Assembly: GCA_016784545.1 (NCBI GenBank)
Contig: JADHUM010000024.1
Location: 1 to 51,008 of the forward strand
Length of the DNA stretch: 51,008 bases
Reading direction: 5' to 3'
Origin: Candidatus Neomarinimicrobiota bacterium
GTDB lineage: Bacteria; Fidelibacterota; UBA8477; JABMPR01
This document shows positions 29,145-37,914 of this stretch, one piece after another; positions within the stretch are counted from its first letter, which is position 1; each line of letters starts with the position of its first letter. The notes under the pieces were generated by a model that did no database searches, was not told the DNA's origin, and saw only the letters and a list, made by a program, of their open reading frames with translations. The position numbers were made by a program, and so were the translations under genes.

Positions 29145-29240
29145 ATGTTTAAAGCCTACATCCAACTCTTTCGTCTAAAACCCATTCCCATGATTATGCT
29201 CATGGTGGTTTTTGCGCATATCAAGCAAAAAGCTGACTAA
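29145..29240 (+). pseudogene. Truncated duplicate of the ctaB 5' end
   Basis: Codons 1-25 here encode the same residues as ctaB (MFKAYIQLFRLKPIPMIMLM plus VVFAH), then diverge to IKQKAD and a TAA, two bases before the real ctaB ATG. Over the 75 shared bases there are four differences, all at third codon positions and all synonymous. The first copy has no clear ribosome site. It is a partial tandem duplication, a leader peptide made from the gene's own start, or an assembly junction between two strain variants. Confidence 0.8.
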
Positions 29241-29242
29241 GT

Positions 29243-30103
29243 ATGTTTAAAGCCTATATTCAACTCTTTCGCCTCAAACCCATTCCCATGATTATGCTCA
29301 TGGTGGTTTTTGCGCATTTGTATGCCTTAAATGAAACGGGCCTGCCATTTCAGTGGACGTCCCTCATCATTCTGGTTCTCACTACGGGCATGGCCAATGG
29401 AGCCACCTTTGCCCTCAATCAATACTATGAGCGTCATGGTGATGCAAAAATGACACGGACCCAGGGTCGGCCTATTCCCTCTGGTCAAATATCCCCCCGG
29501 ACCGCTCTTATAGCAGGCCTGGTCTTCTTCGCCCTGGGATTAGCGCTACAATATGTATTGATTAATCCCACGACAGCACTGGCTACATTTCTGTGCGGCG
29601 GACTTTATGTCTGGACCTACACACCTCTGAAATCGCGCTCAACCATGAGCACTCTGGTTGGATCTTTGCCAGGCGCCCTGCTTCCCTTTATCGGATGGTA
29701 TTCTGTGACCCAGGGTGTTGACCTGATGATTCTGTGGATGTCCCTCATGATTTTTCTGTGGCAGATCCCTCATACCTTTGTGATTTGCTTCCGCTATAAG
29801 GATCAATATCTGGCAGCTGGTGGTAAACAATTGCCTTTTGTAGCAGGAGAAGATGCCTCTTTCCGTCAAAGCCTTTGGTATACCCTGATCAATATCCCCC
29901 TGATTTTTGTACCATTTGTCTTTAAGGTTTCCGGACCGATCTATTTGATGATTGCCACCGCCATTACCATGGGAGCCATAGTAATGGTCACCCGATTTTA
30001 TAGCAATCGTCAGCTAGCCACCGCCAAGCAGTTTTTCCGATACATGTTGATTTATCTGCCCGTATTGTTTGTGAGCATGGCTGCAAACCGTATGGATTTC
30101 TGA
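29243..30103 (+). CDS. ctaB: Protoheme IX farnesyltransferase (heme O synthase)
   Basis: A UbiA-family membrane enzyme that farnesylates heme B to heme O, a precursor of the heme A used by the oxidase encoded upstream. It has 286 residues and about eight hydrophobic segments. The first prenyl-diphosphate/Mg motif reads NQYYERHGDAKM (usual form N-x3-D-R-x2-D; Glu replaces the first Asp), followed by TRTQGRPIPSG. The second is YKDQYLAAGGKQLP. The C-terminal domain is standard. No heme A synthase gene is in view. The ATG at 29243 is preceded by only a weak ribosome site, and by the partial duplicate of its own start. Confidence 0.92.
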   Translation: MFKAYIQLFRLKPIPMIMLMVVFAHLYALNETGLPFQWTSLIILVLTTGMANGATFALNQYYERHGDAKMTRTQGRPIPSGQISPRTALIAGLVFFALGLALQYVLINPTTALATFLCGGLYVWTYTPLKSRSTMSTLVGSLPGALLPFIGWYSVTQGVDLMILWMSLMIFLWQIPHTFVICFRYKDQYLAAGGKQLPFVAGEDASFRQSLWYTLINIPLIFVPFVFKVSGPIYLMIATAITMGAIVMVTRFYSNRQLATAKQFFRYMLIYLPVLFVSMAANRMDF

Positions 30104-30125
30104 AAAACCGGGTTACTTCCAGAAG

Positions 30126-30611
30126 CTAGGGATTGAGTATCTTTTGCATGATGAAATCATGCTCATTTTCTTTTACAACAAGAAAACCCAACCGTTCATA
30201 TAGAGATTTTGCTGGATTCTTGCGATCTACACTCAAAGAGATAGACAGAAGCCCCCATTTCTGATAATGATTTGATATCGAGTTGATAAGGTCAGTCCCG
30301 ACTCCTTGATCTCGAAATGCTGGAAAAACCGCAATTCCAATCTCAGGGATATCAGTACCAACAAAGCCATAACCCTCATGGGGCGGCTGGTGAGCTCTGC
30401 CCCAGACAGCACCCGTCAATTGCCCATCATTTTCAGCAACCATAGCCAGATCATGGGGAATTGACCCCCAGTTCAGATAATATTTGGCGAGAGCCGGAAG
30501 CTCCAGAACAGAGCGTGGATATGGTTTCTTACCCTCTGGAACAAAAAGAGATTCATAGAGCATTTCTTTCAGAAAGCCCGATTCAGAGTGCTGCATTTCC
30601 CGAATAATCAC
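30126..30611 (-). CDS. GNAT family N-acetyltransferase
   Basis: A 161-residue acetyltransferase. The acetyl-CoA-binding core is EIGIAVFPAFRDQGVGTDLI (R-x-x-G-x-G/A), and the C-terminal part SVDRKNPAKSLYERLGFLVV is the canonical ending of the fold. The start is a GTG at 30611 overlapping the stop of the upstream DUF457-like gene (GTGA), so the two are co-translated. Substrate unknown. It is convergent with ctaB, with a 22-base gap. Confidence 0.88.
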   Translation of the reverse strand: MIIREMQHSESGFLKEMLYESLFVPEGKKPYPRSVLELPALAKYYLNWGSIPHDLAMVAENDGQLTGAVWGRAHQPPHEGYGFVGTDIPEIGIAVFPAFRDQGVGTDLINSISNHYQKWGLLSISLSVDRKNPAKSLYERLGFLVVKENEHDFIMQKILNP

Positions 30612-31108
30612 GCGACAGGAACGGTCTGCTTTAATTTTCTTCGCTCATTCAGATAAATCAACAAACCCAACACAACAAAGCCATATTCACCAATATAAGC
30701 AACCGTTTCGTAACGCCACAATCCCAGTCCAATCGTTTGGCTGCTATCAAAAAAAATGGGCATACCAGTATCTGCAGCATAAAAAGCGGTTTTAGGTGAG
30801 GCGATGATATCCAGAAGCGTGTGACTGACTGCCAGAAAGCCCACAATAAGAGCGGTTCTTTGGTTTTTGCTGATCCAGAACACAAAACAACCGGCAAGCA
30901 CCGACCAGAACACACCCATGACAAGACTGTGAGAATACGGTGAATATGATCCTATATCATCTGTGGGAATTGTTTCAATCCCCAGAGCCCATAAGACAAT
31001 AAAAATGACTTCAATTAATTCTGCAGCCAGGATGAGCCAGCCCACATTTATTTTTGGAGCGACTCTTTTGGCTGCGAGCCCTACACCAATATGTGCCATT
31101 GCTGGCAT
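30608..31108 (-). CDS. DUF457-like inner-membrane protein (putative metal-dependent hydrolase family)
   Basis: 166 residues with four or five hydrophobic helices. It begins MPAMAHIGVGLAAKRV and has conserved-looking histidines in the HIG, YSHSLVMG and VSHTLLDI positions. That pattern is seen in the DUF457/YdjM group of membrane proteins annotated as putative metal-dependent hydrolases. AAGGGGG precedes the ATG. It is translationally coupled to the acetyltransferase. Family assignment rests on the His pattern and topology; activity is not demonstrated for most members. Confidence 0.65.
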   Translation of the reverse strand: MPAMAHIGVGLAAKRVAPKINVGWLILAAELIEVIFIVLWALGIETIPTDDIGSYSPYSHSLVMGVFWSVLAGCFVFWISKNQRTALIVGFLAVSHTLLDIIASPKTAFYAADTGMPIFFDSSQTIGLGLWRYETVAYIGEYGFVVLGLLIYLNERRKLKQTVPVA

Positions 31109-31241
31109 ACATCCCCCTTGTGTTACTAATTAAAAATTAGAGCAGAAAGTAATCCGAACAAGCATCACAATCAGAGAAATATTGAGGGGGAGCATCGAAA
31201 AAGCCGGGTCGACTTCAAATCAAAACCACCCATGGGGTAGA

Positions 31242-31613
31242 CTACTTTTTATCTAAATAGCCTTCGACTTCCTTCAGGAATGTGTCGGGGTTGATGGGTT
31301 TTTTTATATACCCGGTACACCCCGCGGCCAGGGCTTTTTCCTGATCACCAGGCATGGCGTATGAGGTGATGGCAACGATTGGAACCTGGCTTAACGATTC
31401 ATCCTTGCGAATTTCACGGGCAACTTCATAACCGTTCATTTTTGGAAGCTGGATATCCAGTAAGATTAGATCGGGCTTCACGGTTTTCGCCAGCTCAACA
31501 CCCTTGTGACCATCATAAGCCTGATGAACTTCATGATCATTATTTTGAAGTAAAAATGAAATCAGGTACATGTTGTTTTCATTGTCTTCAATAATAAGCG
31601 TTCTAATCTTCAT
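31242..31613 (-). CDS. Single-domain response regulator
   Basis: A 123-residue CheY-like receiver with no output domain. Acidic pocket IIEDN, phosphoacceptor Asp near residue 53 in LILLDIQLPKMNGYE, Thr in VAITSYAMPGD and Lys in GYIKKPINP are all present. The start at 31613 overlaps the kinase gene by 11 bases. A frame extension upstream lies inside the kinase and has no ribosome site. It is probably the cognate phosphorylation target of the kinase, acting by protein-protein contact or as a phosphate sink. Confidence 0.92.
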   Translation of the reverse strand: MKIRTLIIEDNENNMYLISFLLQNNDHEVHQAYDGHKGVELAKTVKPDLILLDIQLPKMNGYEVAREIRKDESLSQVPIVAITSYAMPGDQEKALAAGCTGYIKKPINPDTFLKEVEGYLDKK

Positions 31614-33081
31614 CTGATGATTTCTCCGTTTGGAATGGCAAGACAATTGAAAAAGTACTGCCAACGCCGGGTTCACTTGCAACGCTTATGGTGCCACTTA
31701 ACAACTCAATCAATTTTTTACTGATAGCCAGCCCCAGACCAGAGCCTTCTTTCACACGGTCCAGCCCTGTGTCGATCTGCCGGAAGGTTTCAAAAATGGT
31801 TTCCAGGTCCTTCTCGCCAATACCAATTCCCGTATCAATAACATCGATAATTAACTTGTCTTCCTTGTGGTAACAGTTAACAATTATTTCACCGGTTTCG
31901 GTAAATTTGATGGCGTTGTTGATCAGGTTAATCAAGACCTGTTCCAGGCGCCTCTTGTCTGTGTACAATTTTGGAAGACCTGACTCGATATTATGCCTTA
32001 AACGTAAACCCTTTTTCTCAGCAAAGGGTCGCAGTGAGCTAACCGCCATAACCAGCAATAAATCAATTTTAAAGGCTTCATCATAAACCTGTACACGACC
32101 GGATTCGATTTTTGAAATATCCAGGATATCATTAATCAATTCTAATAGGTGTGAAGCACTTCCCTTCACCATACTGAGCTGTTTGGATTGTTCATCTGAC
32201 AGGGGACCCGCCATGCCCTGCAAGAGGATACCAGTAAATCCGATTATAGAGTTTAATGGGGTTCTCAGCTCATGGGACATTGAGGCTAAGAATGCCGACT
32301 TCAGGTGGTCAGACTCTTCTGCTTTTGTTTTGGCAGCCTCCAATTCAACGGTTCTCTCAGCAACCAGCTGTTCTAGATGTTGCTCATGATTGTGTATTTT
32401 TTCGAGCATGTCGTTAAAACTGCCCACGAGCATACCAATTTCATCTCGAGAACTCAATTTAACTTTAATAGTATAATCACCAGATTCTTTTATCTGCTTG
32501 GCCGTCTCGGCCAACATGCCAATGGAATCCGAGATGGGTCTTTGCATGCGAATAGAGAGCAGGCCAGCCAGAATGATACCAGCAATAAAAAGAAGAAAGG
32601 ATTGCCAGACGGCCTCAAGAAGCTCCGCGGTTCGATTGCTAGCATCTAATCTTAAGGCTATCCAGCCTACCTTGAGATCATCAAAAAGGATTCTTTTGGT
32701 AAGAATAAAATGGCCATCTCCGGCTGTTTCTATCTCAGAAGTCATGACCCCGAACGTATAGTCCGAATTACCGATTCGATCAAAACGGGCGAAAATATCA
32801 CCGTTGTGGTCATTCACCACAGCATTAAGAACATCTGTCTGGGTCTCCAGGGATTCCAGCACCTCTGTTGCTGCCTCATTATCAAAGAAGAGCAATGCGG
32901 AAATACTGTTTGACCCTAAAATCTCTGCCAGGGTTGACATGCGTGAAAAAGCCCGGGTTTCATATTGGTGATACTGGCTAAACAGATAGATACCCACAAA
33001 GAAGACCAGAATAAACAGGGTGGTAAAGAGTTGAATAGAGATCAGCTTCAGTTTGATTGACAGATCTTGAAATTTAATCAC
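31603..33081 (-). CDS. Sensor histidine kinase with CHASE8-like sensor and HAMP
   Basis: Membrane kinase of about 492 residues. Two membrane helices (near the N-terminus and about 155-175) flank an extracytoplasmic domain containing ILGSNSISALLFFDNEAATE. This resembles the CHASE8 domain of YfiN-type diguanylate cyclases. A HAMP linker, a short coiled coil, HisKA with SHELRTPLNSIIGF (His near residue 270) and a HATPase with INNAIKF, DTGIGI and GSGLGLAI follow. I start at the GTG at 33081, which overlaps the previous stop and has AGAGGAAG upstream; a GTG seven codons earlier is possible. It sits between a YfiR-like gene and a receiver gene. Confidence 0.9.
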   Translation of the reverse strand: MIKFQDLSIKLKLISIQLFTTLFILVFFVGIYLFSQYHQYETRAFSRMSTLAEILGSNSISALLFFDNEAATEVLESLETQTDVLNAVVNDHNGDIFARFDRIGNSDYTFGVMTSEIETAGDGHFILTKRILFDDLKVGWIALRLDASNRTAELLEAVWQSFLLFIAGIILAGLLSIRMQRPISDSIGMLAETAKQIKESGDYTIKVKLSSRDEIGMLVGSFNDMLEKIHNHEQHLEQLVAERTVELEAAKTKAEESDHLKSAFLASMSHELRTPLNSIIGFTGILLQGMAGPLSDEQSKQLSMVKGSASHLLELINDILDISKIESGRVQVYDEAFKIDLLLVMAVSSLRPFAEKKGLRLRHNIESGLPKLYTDKRRLEQVLINLINNAIKFTETGEIIVNCYHKEDKLIIDVIDTGIGIGEKDLETIFETFRQIDTGLDRVKEGSGLGLAISKKLIELLSGTISVASEPGVGSTFSIVLPFQTEKSSDED

Positions 33082-33646
33082 GGAAAGGGGCTTCCTCTTC
33101 ACCGACCAATATTGCCAACTTCAAAAGATGTGAACTGGCTTTGAGGTTTGCTGCATGGAGTGCTTTGCGATTGATTTCCAGCTTTATTTTACCTTCTCGC
33201 TTAATAAAATTAATAGCGCCATCGCTGGTGGCAAACCCAAGGGATTCCCCGACCAGGAGAATGTTTTGGGGTGGAATATCTGGACGAAGCTTATGAAACG
33301 CCTCGGTCTGATCAACAGGAACAAACAGGATGTCACAAACCTCAATTTCCTCAACGGTTTCTACACGTTTAATCGCAATTTCCTGACCATCTGAAGCCCG
33401 CTCTTTTGCCAACTGTTTCAGGGGAAGCAGAATATCGTCCAGGCCGTAGACGCCAATGCGAAAGTTTTTCACTGTATCCAGGGTTGTCCAGCTTATGTAC
33501 TTGGTAAAGTTTATTAAGAAAACAGCTTTCATCCGTGTATCAGGATTCACTCGAATTCTTTGGGCTTGAATAGAAAGCAGCGGCACCAGGAGCAAAATTA
33601 CGCCGCGTATAAAAAGGGGACGAAAAAAAGAAAACTGTTTAACCAT
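33074..33646 (-). CDS. YfiR-like (DUF4154) periplasmic protein
   Basis: A 190-residue exported protein with an N-terminal signal segment (FIRGVILLLVPLLSIQAQ). The start of the mature part, MKAVFLINFTKYISW, is the hallmark of the YfiR/DUF4154 family (K-A-x-F-L-x-N-F-x-K-x-x-x-W), and the later block GAINFIKREGKIKLEINRKA is also typical. In Pseudomonas YfiR restrains the CHASE8-containing diguanylate cyclase YfiN from the periplasm. Here the overlapping downstream gene is a histidine kinase with a similar sensor, so it probably modulates that kinase. First gene of a three-gene minus-strand operon. Confidence 0.85.
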   Translation of the reverse strand: MVKQFSFFRPLFIRGVILLLVPLLSIQAQRIRVNPDTRMKAVFLINFTKYISWTTLDTVKNFRIGVYGLDDILLPLKQLAKERASDGQEIAIKRVETVEEIEVCDILFVPVDQTEAFHKLRPDIPPQNILLVGESLGFATSDGAINFIKREGKIKLEINRKALHAANLKASSHLLKLAILVGEEEAPFRD

Positions 33647-33917
33647 CTGTCTTTAGCACAAGCTCCTCAAATTAAGCATTTAAGCTAAGTAGGGAGCAGC
33701 TTGAATCCAAAATAGAAGCGCAATGAATTACCTCGTTGTGATAAAGTTAACTTTGGCCATCCAGGGGAGATTTCTTTCCAGACCATGCCCTTCCATCGGT
33801 GTGTCGCCAGGCCTGACATTAAAAGTAATAATAGCAGATATTCAGATTGAAGGCACTTGGAAACAATGCTTTAACAATCCATTTTAATAACGCGATATAT
33901 ACAAAACAGGAGCCTTC

Positions 33918-34370
33918 ATGGAAATCACGCGTCACTTTACAGCCACCACATTTATTGTTCATCAAGGAAAGACCCTGCTCCACCTGCATAGAAGCCTGAA
34001 AATGTGGCTGCCCCCCGGTGGGCATATAGACAGAGATGAGCTCCCCCATGTCGCAGCGGTGAGAGAGGTAAAAGAAGAAACGGGTCTCGATGTGGAGCTC
34101 ATCCACACTGCACCGACCATTCATTCAGAAAATGCCCGGGAAATTCCAGGACCAAGACATCTGCTCCTGGAAAACATCAACCCCTTTCACCAGCACATAG
34201 ATATGATTTATTTTGCCAGAGCAAAATCCTTCGATGTGACTCCAGATGCAGGAGAATCCATTGAATTGAGATGGTTTGATGAAGAGCAGCTTGATGGGGG
34301 TGAGATTGAAAATGATATTCGCCTACTTGGAAAAGAAGCCATTGGCCTACTCTCAAGTACTGGTGATTGA
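33918..34370 (+). CDS. NUDIX hydrolase
   Basis: A 150-residue NUDIX-fold hydrolase predicted to cleave a nucleoside diphosphate linked to another group. The Nudix box fits the consensus G-x5-E-x7-R-E-U-x-E-E-x-G-U: GGHIDRDE, then seven residues, then REVKEETGL (residues about 34-57). The ATG is preceded by CAGGAG at ideal spacing. It is single-domain with no neighbours of obvious related function; the MFS gene follows after about 100 bases. Substrate cannot be inferred. Confidence 0.92.
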   Translation: MEITRHFTATTFIVHQGKTLLHLHRSLKMWLPPGGHIDRDELPHVAAVREVKEETGLDVELIHTAPTIHSENAREIPGPRHLLLENINPFHQHIDMIYFARAKSFDVTPDAGESIELRWFDEEQLDGGEIENDIRLLGKEAIGLLSSTGD

Positions 34371-34466
34371 GGTTTTCTTGCTGGTTGGGCTCAATCTCAT
34401 GGCTGGGATTGTCTGCGCTGCGCTCGGCTTACTTCGTTTCGAATCCCCGCCTGGTATCTTCTGCCA

Positions 34467-35702
34467 ATGAACCAAGACAACACCCAGCACAATTTCAGAG
34501 CCTTTGTCTGGCATGCAGCCTGGTTAGGCTTTACCATTACCTTTACAGAGGTGAATACTGTTCTTCCGGGTCTGGTTGTTGAGGTCGGCGGTAGCCAGAT
34601 CCATGTTGGTATTCTAACAGCCATCATGGTTGGTGCTCCCATGTTGACCCAACTCCTTTTTGCCGGATTCCTCACACCCAAGCCCCGAAAAAAAGCCTTT
34701 TTGCTGCTGGGTATCTATTTGAGGGTTGGGGCTCTTCTTGGCGTTGCCTGGACACTTTCTCGATTAACAGGCTTTAGTCCAGGGCACTTAATTTTTCTGG
34801 TTTATGCGTGGATGTTGGTGTTTACAACAAGCGGATCCTTCGCCGGAGTATCGTATACTGACATTCTGGGGAAGAGTATTGCTGGAGATCAGCGCAAAAG
34901 GTTTTTTGTTCTACGCCAGTTTCTATCAAGCATCGGCGTCCTGATATCAGCCATCATTGCCAGGGAATTACTCAAAAGATTTGCTTATCCCATGAACTAT
35001 GAAATCCTTTTTATCGCCGCGGCAGGATGTCTGTTTCTTGCCTCTCTGGGGTTTATTGTTCTGCGGGAAAAGGCTGTTGTCAGTCGCTATGAGAGCAGTT
35101 CAATTCGCGAAATATTCAGATTTATCCCAGGTTACCTCCGAGAAGATGCCAACCTGAGAAACTTTATTCTGGTCAACAACCTCACCGGTTTCGCTACCAC
35201 ACTGACCCCCTTTTATGTGGTCCTGGCCAGGGACACATATTCATTGACTGCAGACGATATTGGAAATTTCTTACTTATCGGCATCAGTGGTATGGTGTTA
35301 TCCAATTTTTTATGGTCTCAGATTGTAAAAAAATATTCTTTTAAAGGGGTTATGCTAGTGTGGATAATTATTGGAGCCAGCCTGCCCGCATTGGCGCTAA
35401 TGCTTTCACTCTGGGCGCCATATGCGCTCTATCAAGCCATCTTCTTTCTTAGTGGTGTGGGCATTTCAGCCCAGCGCATTTCCCAGGGGGGTGTGCTCAT
35501 AGAAATCTCGGAAAACGATAATCGAGCCCTGTATTCAGGGATCAATGGGGCTTTTAATCTCACCATTGCGCTCTTCCCCCTCATATCAGGATTTGTTATT
35601 GTCTGGCTGGGCTATGCTCCGGTCTTTCTCTTGGGATCTATAGCTATGATATCAGCCCTGTTCTTTGTCCGCCGACTAAATTGTGATACTTCAAAGGCAT
35701 GA
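34467..35702 (+). CDS. MFS transporter
   Basis: A 411-residue major facilitator with about 12 hydrophobic helices. The loop between the second and third helices is basic (LTPKPRKKAFLL), a diverged form of the MFS motif A. The substrate is unknown. The upstream ribosome site is weak. The end overlaps the first of four 9-base motifs that fill the gap to recO. The N-terminus lacks a signal peptide, as usual. I can only support the superfamily. Confidence 0.8.
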   Translation: MNQDNTQHNFRAFVWHAAWLGFTITFTEVNTVLPGLVVEVGGSQIHVGILTAIMVGAPMLTQLLFAGFLTPKPRKKAFLLLGIYLRVGALLGVAWTLSRLTGFSPGHLIFLVYAWMLVFTTSGSFAGVSYTDILGKSIAGDQRKRFFVLRQFLSSIGVLISAIIARELLKRFAYPMNYEILFIAAAGCLFLASLGFIVLREKAVVSRYESSSIREIFRFIPGYLREDANLRNFILVNNLTGFATTLTPFYVVLARDTYSLTADDIGNFLLIGISGMVLSNFLWSQIVKKYSFKGVMLVWIIIGASLPALALMLSLWAPYALYQAIFFLSGVGISAQRISQGGVLIEISENDNRALYSGINGAFNLTIALFPLISGFVIVWLGYAPVFLLGSIAMISALFFVRRLNCDTSKA

Positions 35703-35708
35703 TACTTC

Positions 35709-35950
35709 TACAACGAAAATATGGAACAGAACGAAAAAACACGATATTTGAGAATATTATCGACGGGTTGCAATCGGCCAGGACATAAAACATTTAAAGC
35801 ATTTTGTAAACGTCGTCTACTTCGTTGTAAAACCCTTCAAGTGTGATAAACTTGGAGCATGATAACAATACAACGAATAAGCAGAAATCTACGAACAACC
35901 AAACATGTAAAAGGCTTCAAAAATTCGTTTCCTTCGTTTGATTCGTTGTA
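35709..35950. repeat. Four copies of TACAACGAA in alternating orientation
   Basis: TACAACGAA occurs at 35709-35717 (+), 35821-35829 (as TTCGTTGTA), 35869-35877 (+) and 35942-35950 (as TTCGTTGTA). All four lie in the 269-base gap between the MFS gene and recO, forming two inverted pairs. A related TACGAACAA lies near 35892. The last copy is 13 bases upstream of the purine-rich GTGGAG before recO. They look like protein-binding sites or arms of two large stem-loops. Confidence 0.7.
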
Positions 35951-35971
35951 AAGTGGAGATTATACTAATTC

Positions 35972-36727
35972 ATGATCGAAAAAGCGGAAGCCGTTGTCCT
36001 GAAAACCCTGAATCATGGGGATACCAGCAAAATTATCACGCTGTATTCGCGAGAAGTAGGACGCTTGAAGCTCATCGCCAAAGGAGTTCGGTCCCCCAAG
36101 AGCAAAGCCATGGGTCTTTTTCAACCAACACGTCATATCCAGGTGATCTATTATGCGAAATCGACCTCTGGTCTGCAATTGTTCAAGTCTGGAGAGTTGG
36201 TAGATGGTTTTTTTGGTCTGGAGGAAGATTTTGACCGCCTTACATTAGCCCAGGTCATGGTCGAACTGTTGGACCGTTCTGTGGAAGACGAAGAAAGCCA
36301 CCCCAGGTTATTCCAGCTTCTGGTAGACAGCTTGTCTCGATTAAGTAATCGCGAGGTTGCTTCAGCCGCGGCTTATTGGTTTTTTCATACACACCTGTTG
36401 AGCGAGTTGGGTTTTCGACCCCATGTGGGGCGTTGCTCTATCTGTCGAGAAGCTCTTGATGAAGGGGGTTCACTGGGTCGGGGGAGCTCACAACTGGAAT
36501 GTGTTAAATGTCATCAACCCGGTCAAGATTCGGTTTTTGTAAGTGGATCAGTACTACAAACGATTCAAGCACTTTCGGATGTTGGATGGGAAGAGGTACA
36601 AAAAACGGCCCTTAACTCAAGGGAGAGGCGCACCCTGTGGGATTTTCTCTGGCAGTTTACCTTCCACCACATCGAATCAGCCAGGGGGATGAAAACCCTT
36701 AACGTGTTACGCCAACTTTACGGCTAG
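35972..36727 (+). CDS. recO: DNA repair protein RecO
   Basis: RecO promotes annealing and RecA loading in RecFOR recombinational repair. The 251-residue protein begins with the OB-fold pattern EAVVLKTLNHGDTSKIITLY SREVG (conserved G-E/D-x-D/S-x-I/L-x-x-x-x-T). The zinc-finger-like pairs are GRCSICREAL and LECVKCHQPG, and the helical C-terminus ends RQLYG. Length is normal. It is preceded by the four 9-mer motifs, one of which adjoins its ribosome site, so it may be under specific control. Confidence 0.93.
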   Translation: MIEKAEAVVLKTLNHGDTSKIITLYSREVGRLKLIAKGVRSPKSKAMGLFQPTRHIQVIYYAKSTSGLQLFKSGELVDGFFGLEEDFDRLTLAQVMVELLDRSVEDEESHPRLFQLLVDSLSRLSNREVASAAAYWFFHTHLLSELGFRPHVGRCSICREALDEGGSLGRGSSQLECVKCHQPGQDSVFVSGSVLQTIQALSDVGWEEVQKTALNSRERRTLWDFLWQFTFHHIESARGMKTLNVLRQLYG

Positions 36728-36784
36728 CTTCGCTATCCGTGGATATCTCAATGTCTAGACAGGAATGATTTTGAAGTGAGGGGT

Positions 36785-37861
36785 TTAGCTTTTTTTAGCG
36801 CTTGAACCGCTACCCAGGAGGGTCGAGATCCATTGGGTCTCTTCAAAACTGGAAAGGGCGATCTTCATGCTCATGGTCAGGGGGACTGACAGGATCATTC
36901 CGACTGGACCCAGGACCCACCCCCAGAATAGCAGAGATAAAAACACGATCAGGGTAGAGAGGCCAAGACCTTTTCCCATAAGACGCGGTTCCAGAAAGCT
37001 ACCGATGCCCATATTAATGGTGAGGTAGCCAAGGGCAACGGCGATAGCAGTCAACGGTCCACTCAGCAGGAGTGCCAGGAGTACGGGCGGAACGGCCGCT
37101 ATGATAGATCCAATATTGGGGATATAGTTAAAGAGGAACGTTAACAGCCCCCAGAGAATGGCGTAGTTTACACCCCAGATACTAAGCCAGATTGTGGCGA
37201 TGATACCGGTCCCCAGGCTGGTCCAGGTTTTAATGACCATATAGCGCTTAATATTGTCTAGAAAGAGGCTGGATCGATCGATCCCAGGTGAGTTCGGGTC
37301 CACCAGTGCTTTTTCCATTTTGGCCCCAAATGTTGCAGCCTCCAGCAACATGAACACCACCACCAGCAAGATCAAGAAGGTGTCACCCAGAAGATTGCCC
37401 AGGCCCGTAAGGAGTCGCGAAGTCATTCGCATGGCAGCGCTTGGATTAAAGAACTCCAGGAAGGTCTCGTCTTCGATCTTGAAGCCCCGGGCTTCAAAAA
37501 ATGCCAACAGATCATCTGTTTTGGACTGAAGCCCTTTTTGGTATGCTGGCAGAGAACTTGAAAAATCAGTAAGTGAGGACCCCACCAGGATGGCAATGAG
37601 AAAGCCTGCTAAAACAATTAGCAAAACGATGATGAGGATGGCCAACCCCGTTGGTATCCCCTTACTTCTCAGCCAGTTGAGCAGGGGGGTAACAATAATG
37701 GCGATAAAGAGGGACAAAAGAAAGGGAATGAGGATATCCTGAGCTGCGCGCATCCCGGCGATCACCACCACAAATGACGCCAGAGTAAGCAGAGTACGCT
37801 GCACCCGGTTAAACCCTATTGTTACATTTTCAGGCAAGCTGGCAATCCTTACTTTGTTCAA
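36785..37861 (-). CDS. AI-2E family (YdiK/PerM-like) membrane protein
   Basis: A 358-residue protein with about seven to eight hydrophobic segments. Characteristic blocks are ILIPFLLSLFIAIIVTPLLNWL near the N-terminus, INLGIG/FNYIPNIGSIIAAVPPVLLALL in the middle and SFLEPRLMGKGLGLSTLIVF near the C-terminus. The family includes TqsA and various exporters, and substrates are mostly unproven. The start is a TTG (37861); another TTG eight codons later (37837) has a better AAGGA upstream and may be the true one. It is a single gene, convergent with recO. Confidence 0.88.
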   Translation of the reverse strand: MNKVRIASLPENVTIGFNRVQRTLLTLASFVVVIAGMRAAQDILIPFLLSLFIAIIVTPLLNWLRSKGIPTGLAILIIVLLIVLAGFLIAILVGSSLTDFSSSLPAYQKGLQSKTDDLLAFFEARGFKIEDETFLEFFNPSAAMRMTSRLLTGLGNLLGDTFLILLVVVFMLLEAATFGAKMEKALVDPNSPGIDRSSLFLDNIKRYMVIKTWTSLGTGIIATIWLSIWGVNYAILWGLLTFLFNYIPNIGSIIAAVPPVLLALLLSGPLTAIAVALGYLTINMGIGSFLEPRLMGKGLGLSTLIVFLSLLFWGWVLGPVGMILSVPLTMSMKIALSSFEETQWISTLLGSGSSAKKS

Positions 37862-37914
37862 TCTTTAACGTCGATCAAGTTAGTTCAATTTATGAGAATG
37901 ACAGCCTGTTTTGA

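Noticed and set aside
34410-34466. T-arm-like TTTCGAATCCCCGCC before the MFS gene
   Set aside because: No cloverleaf can be drawn and the stem does not pair. At most a decayed repeat.
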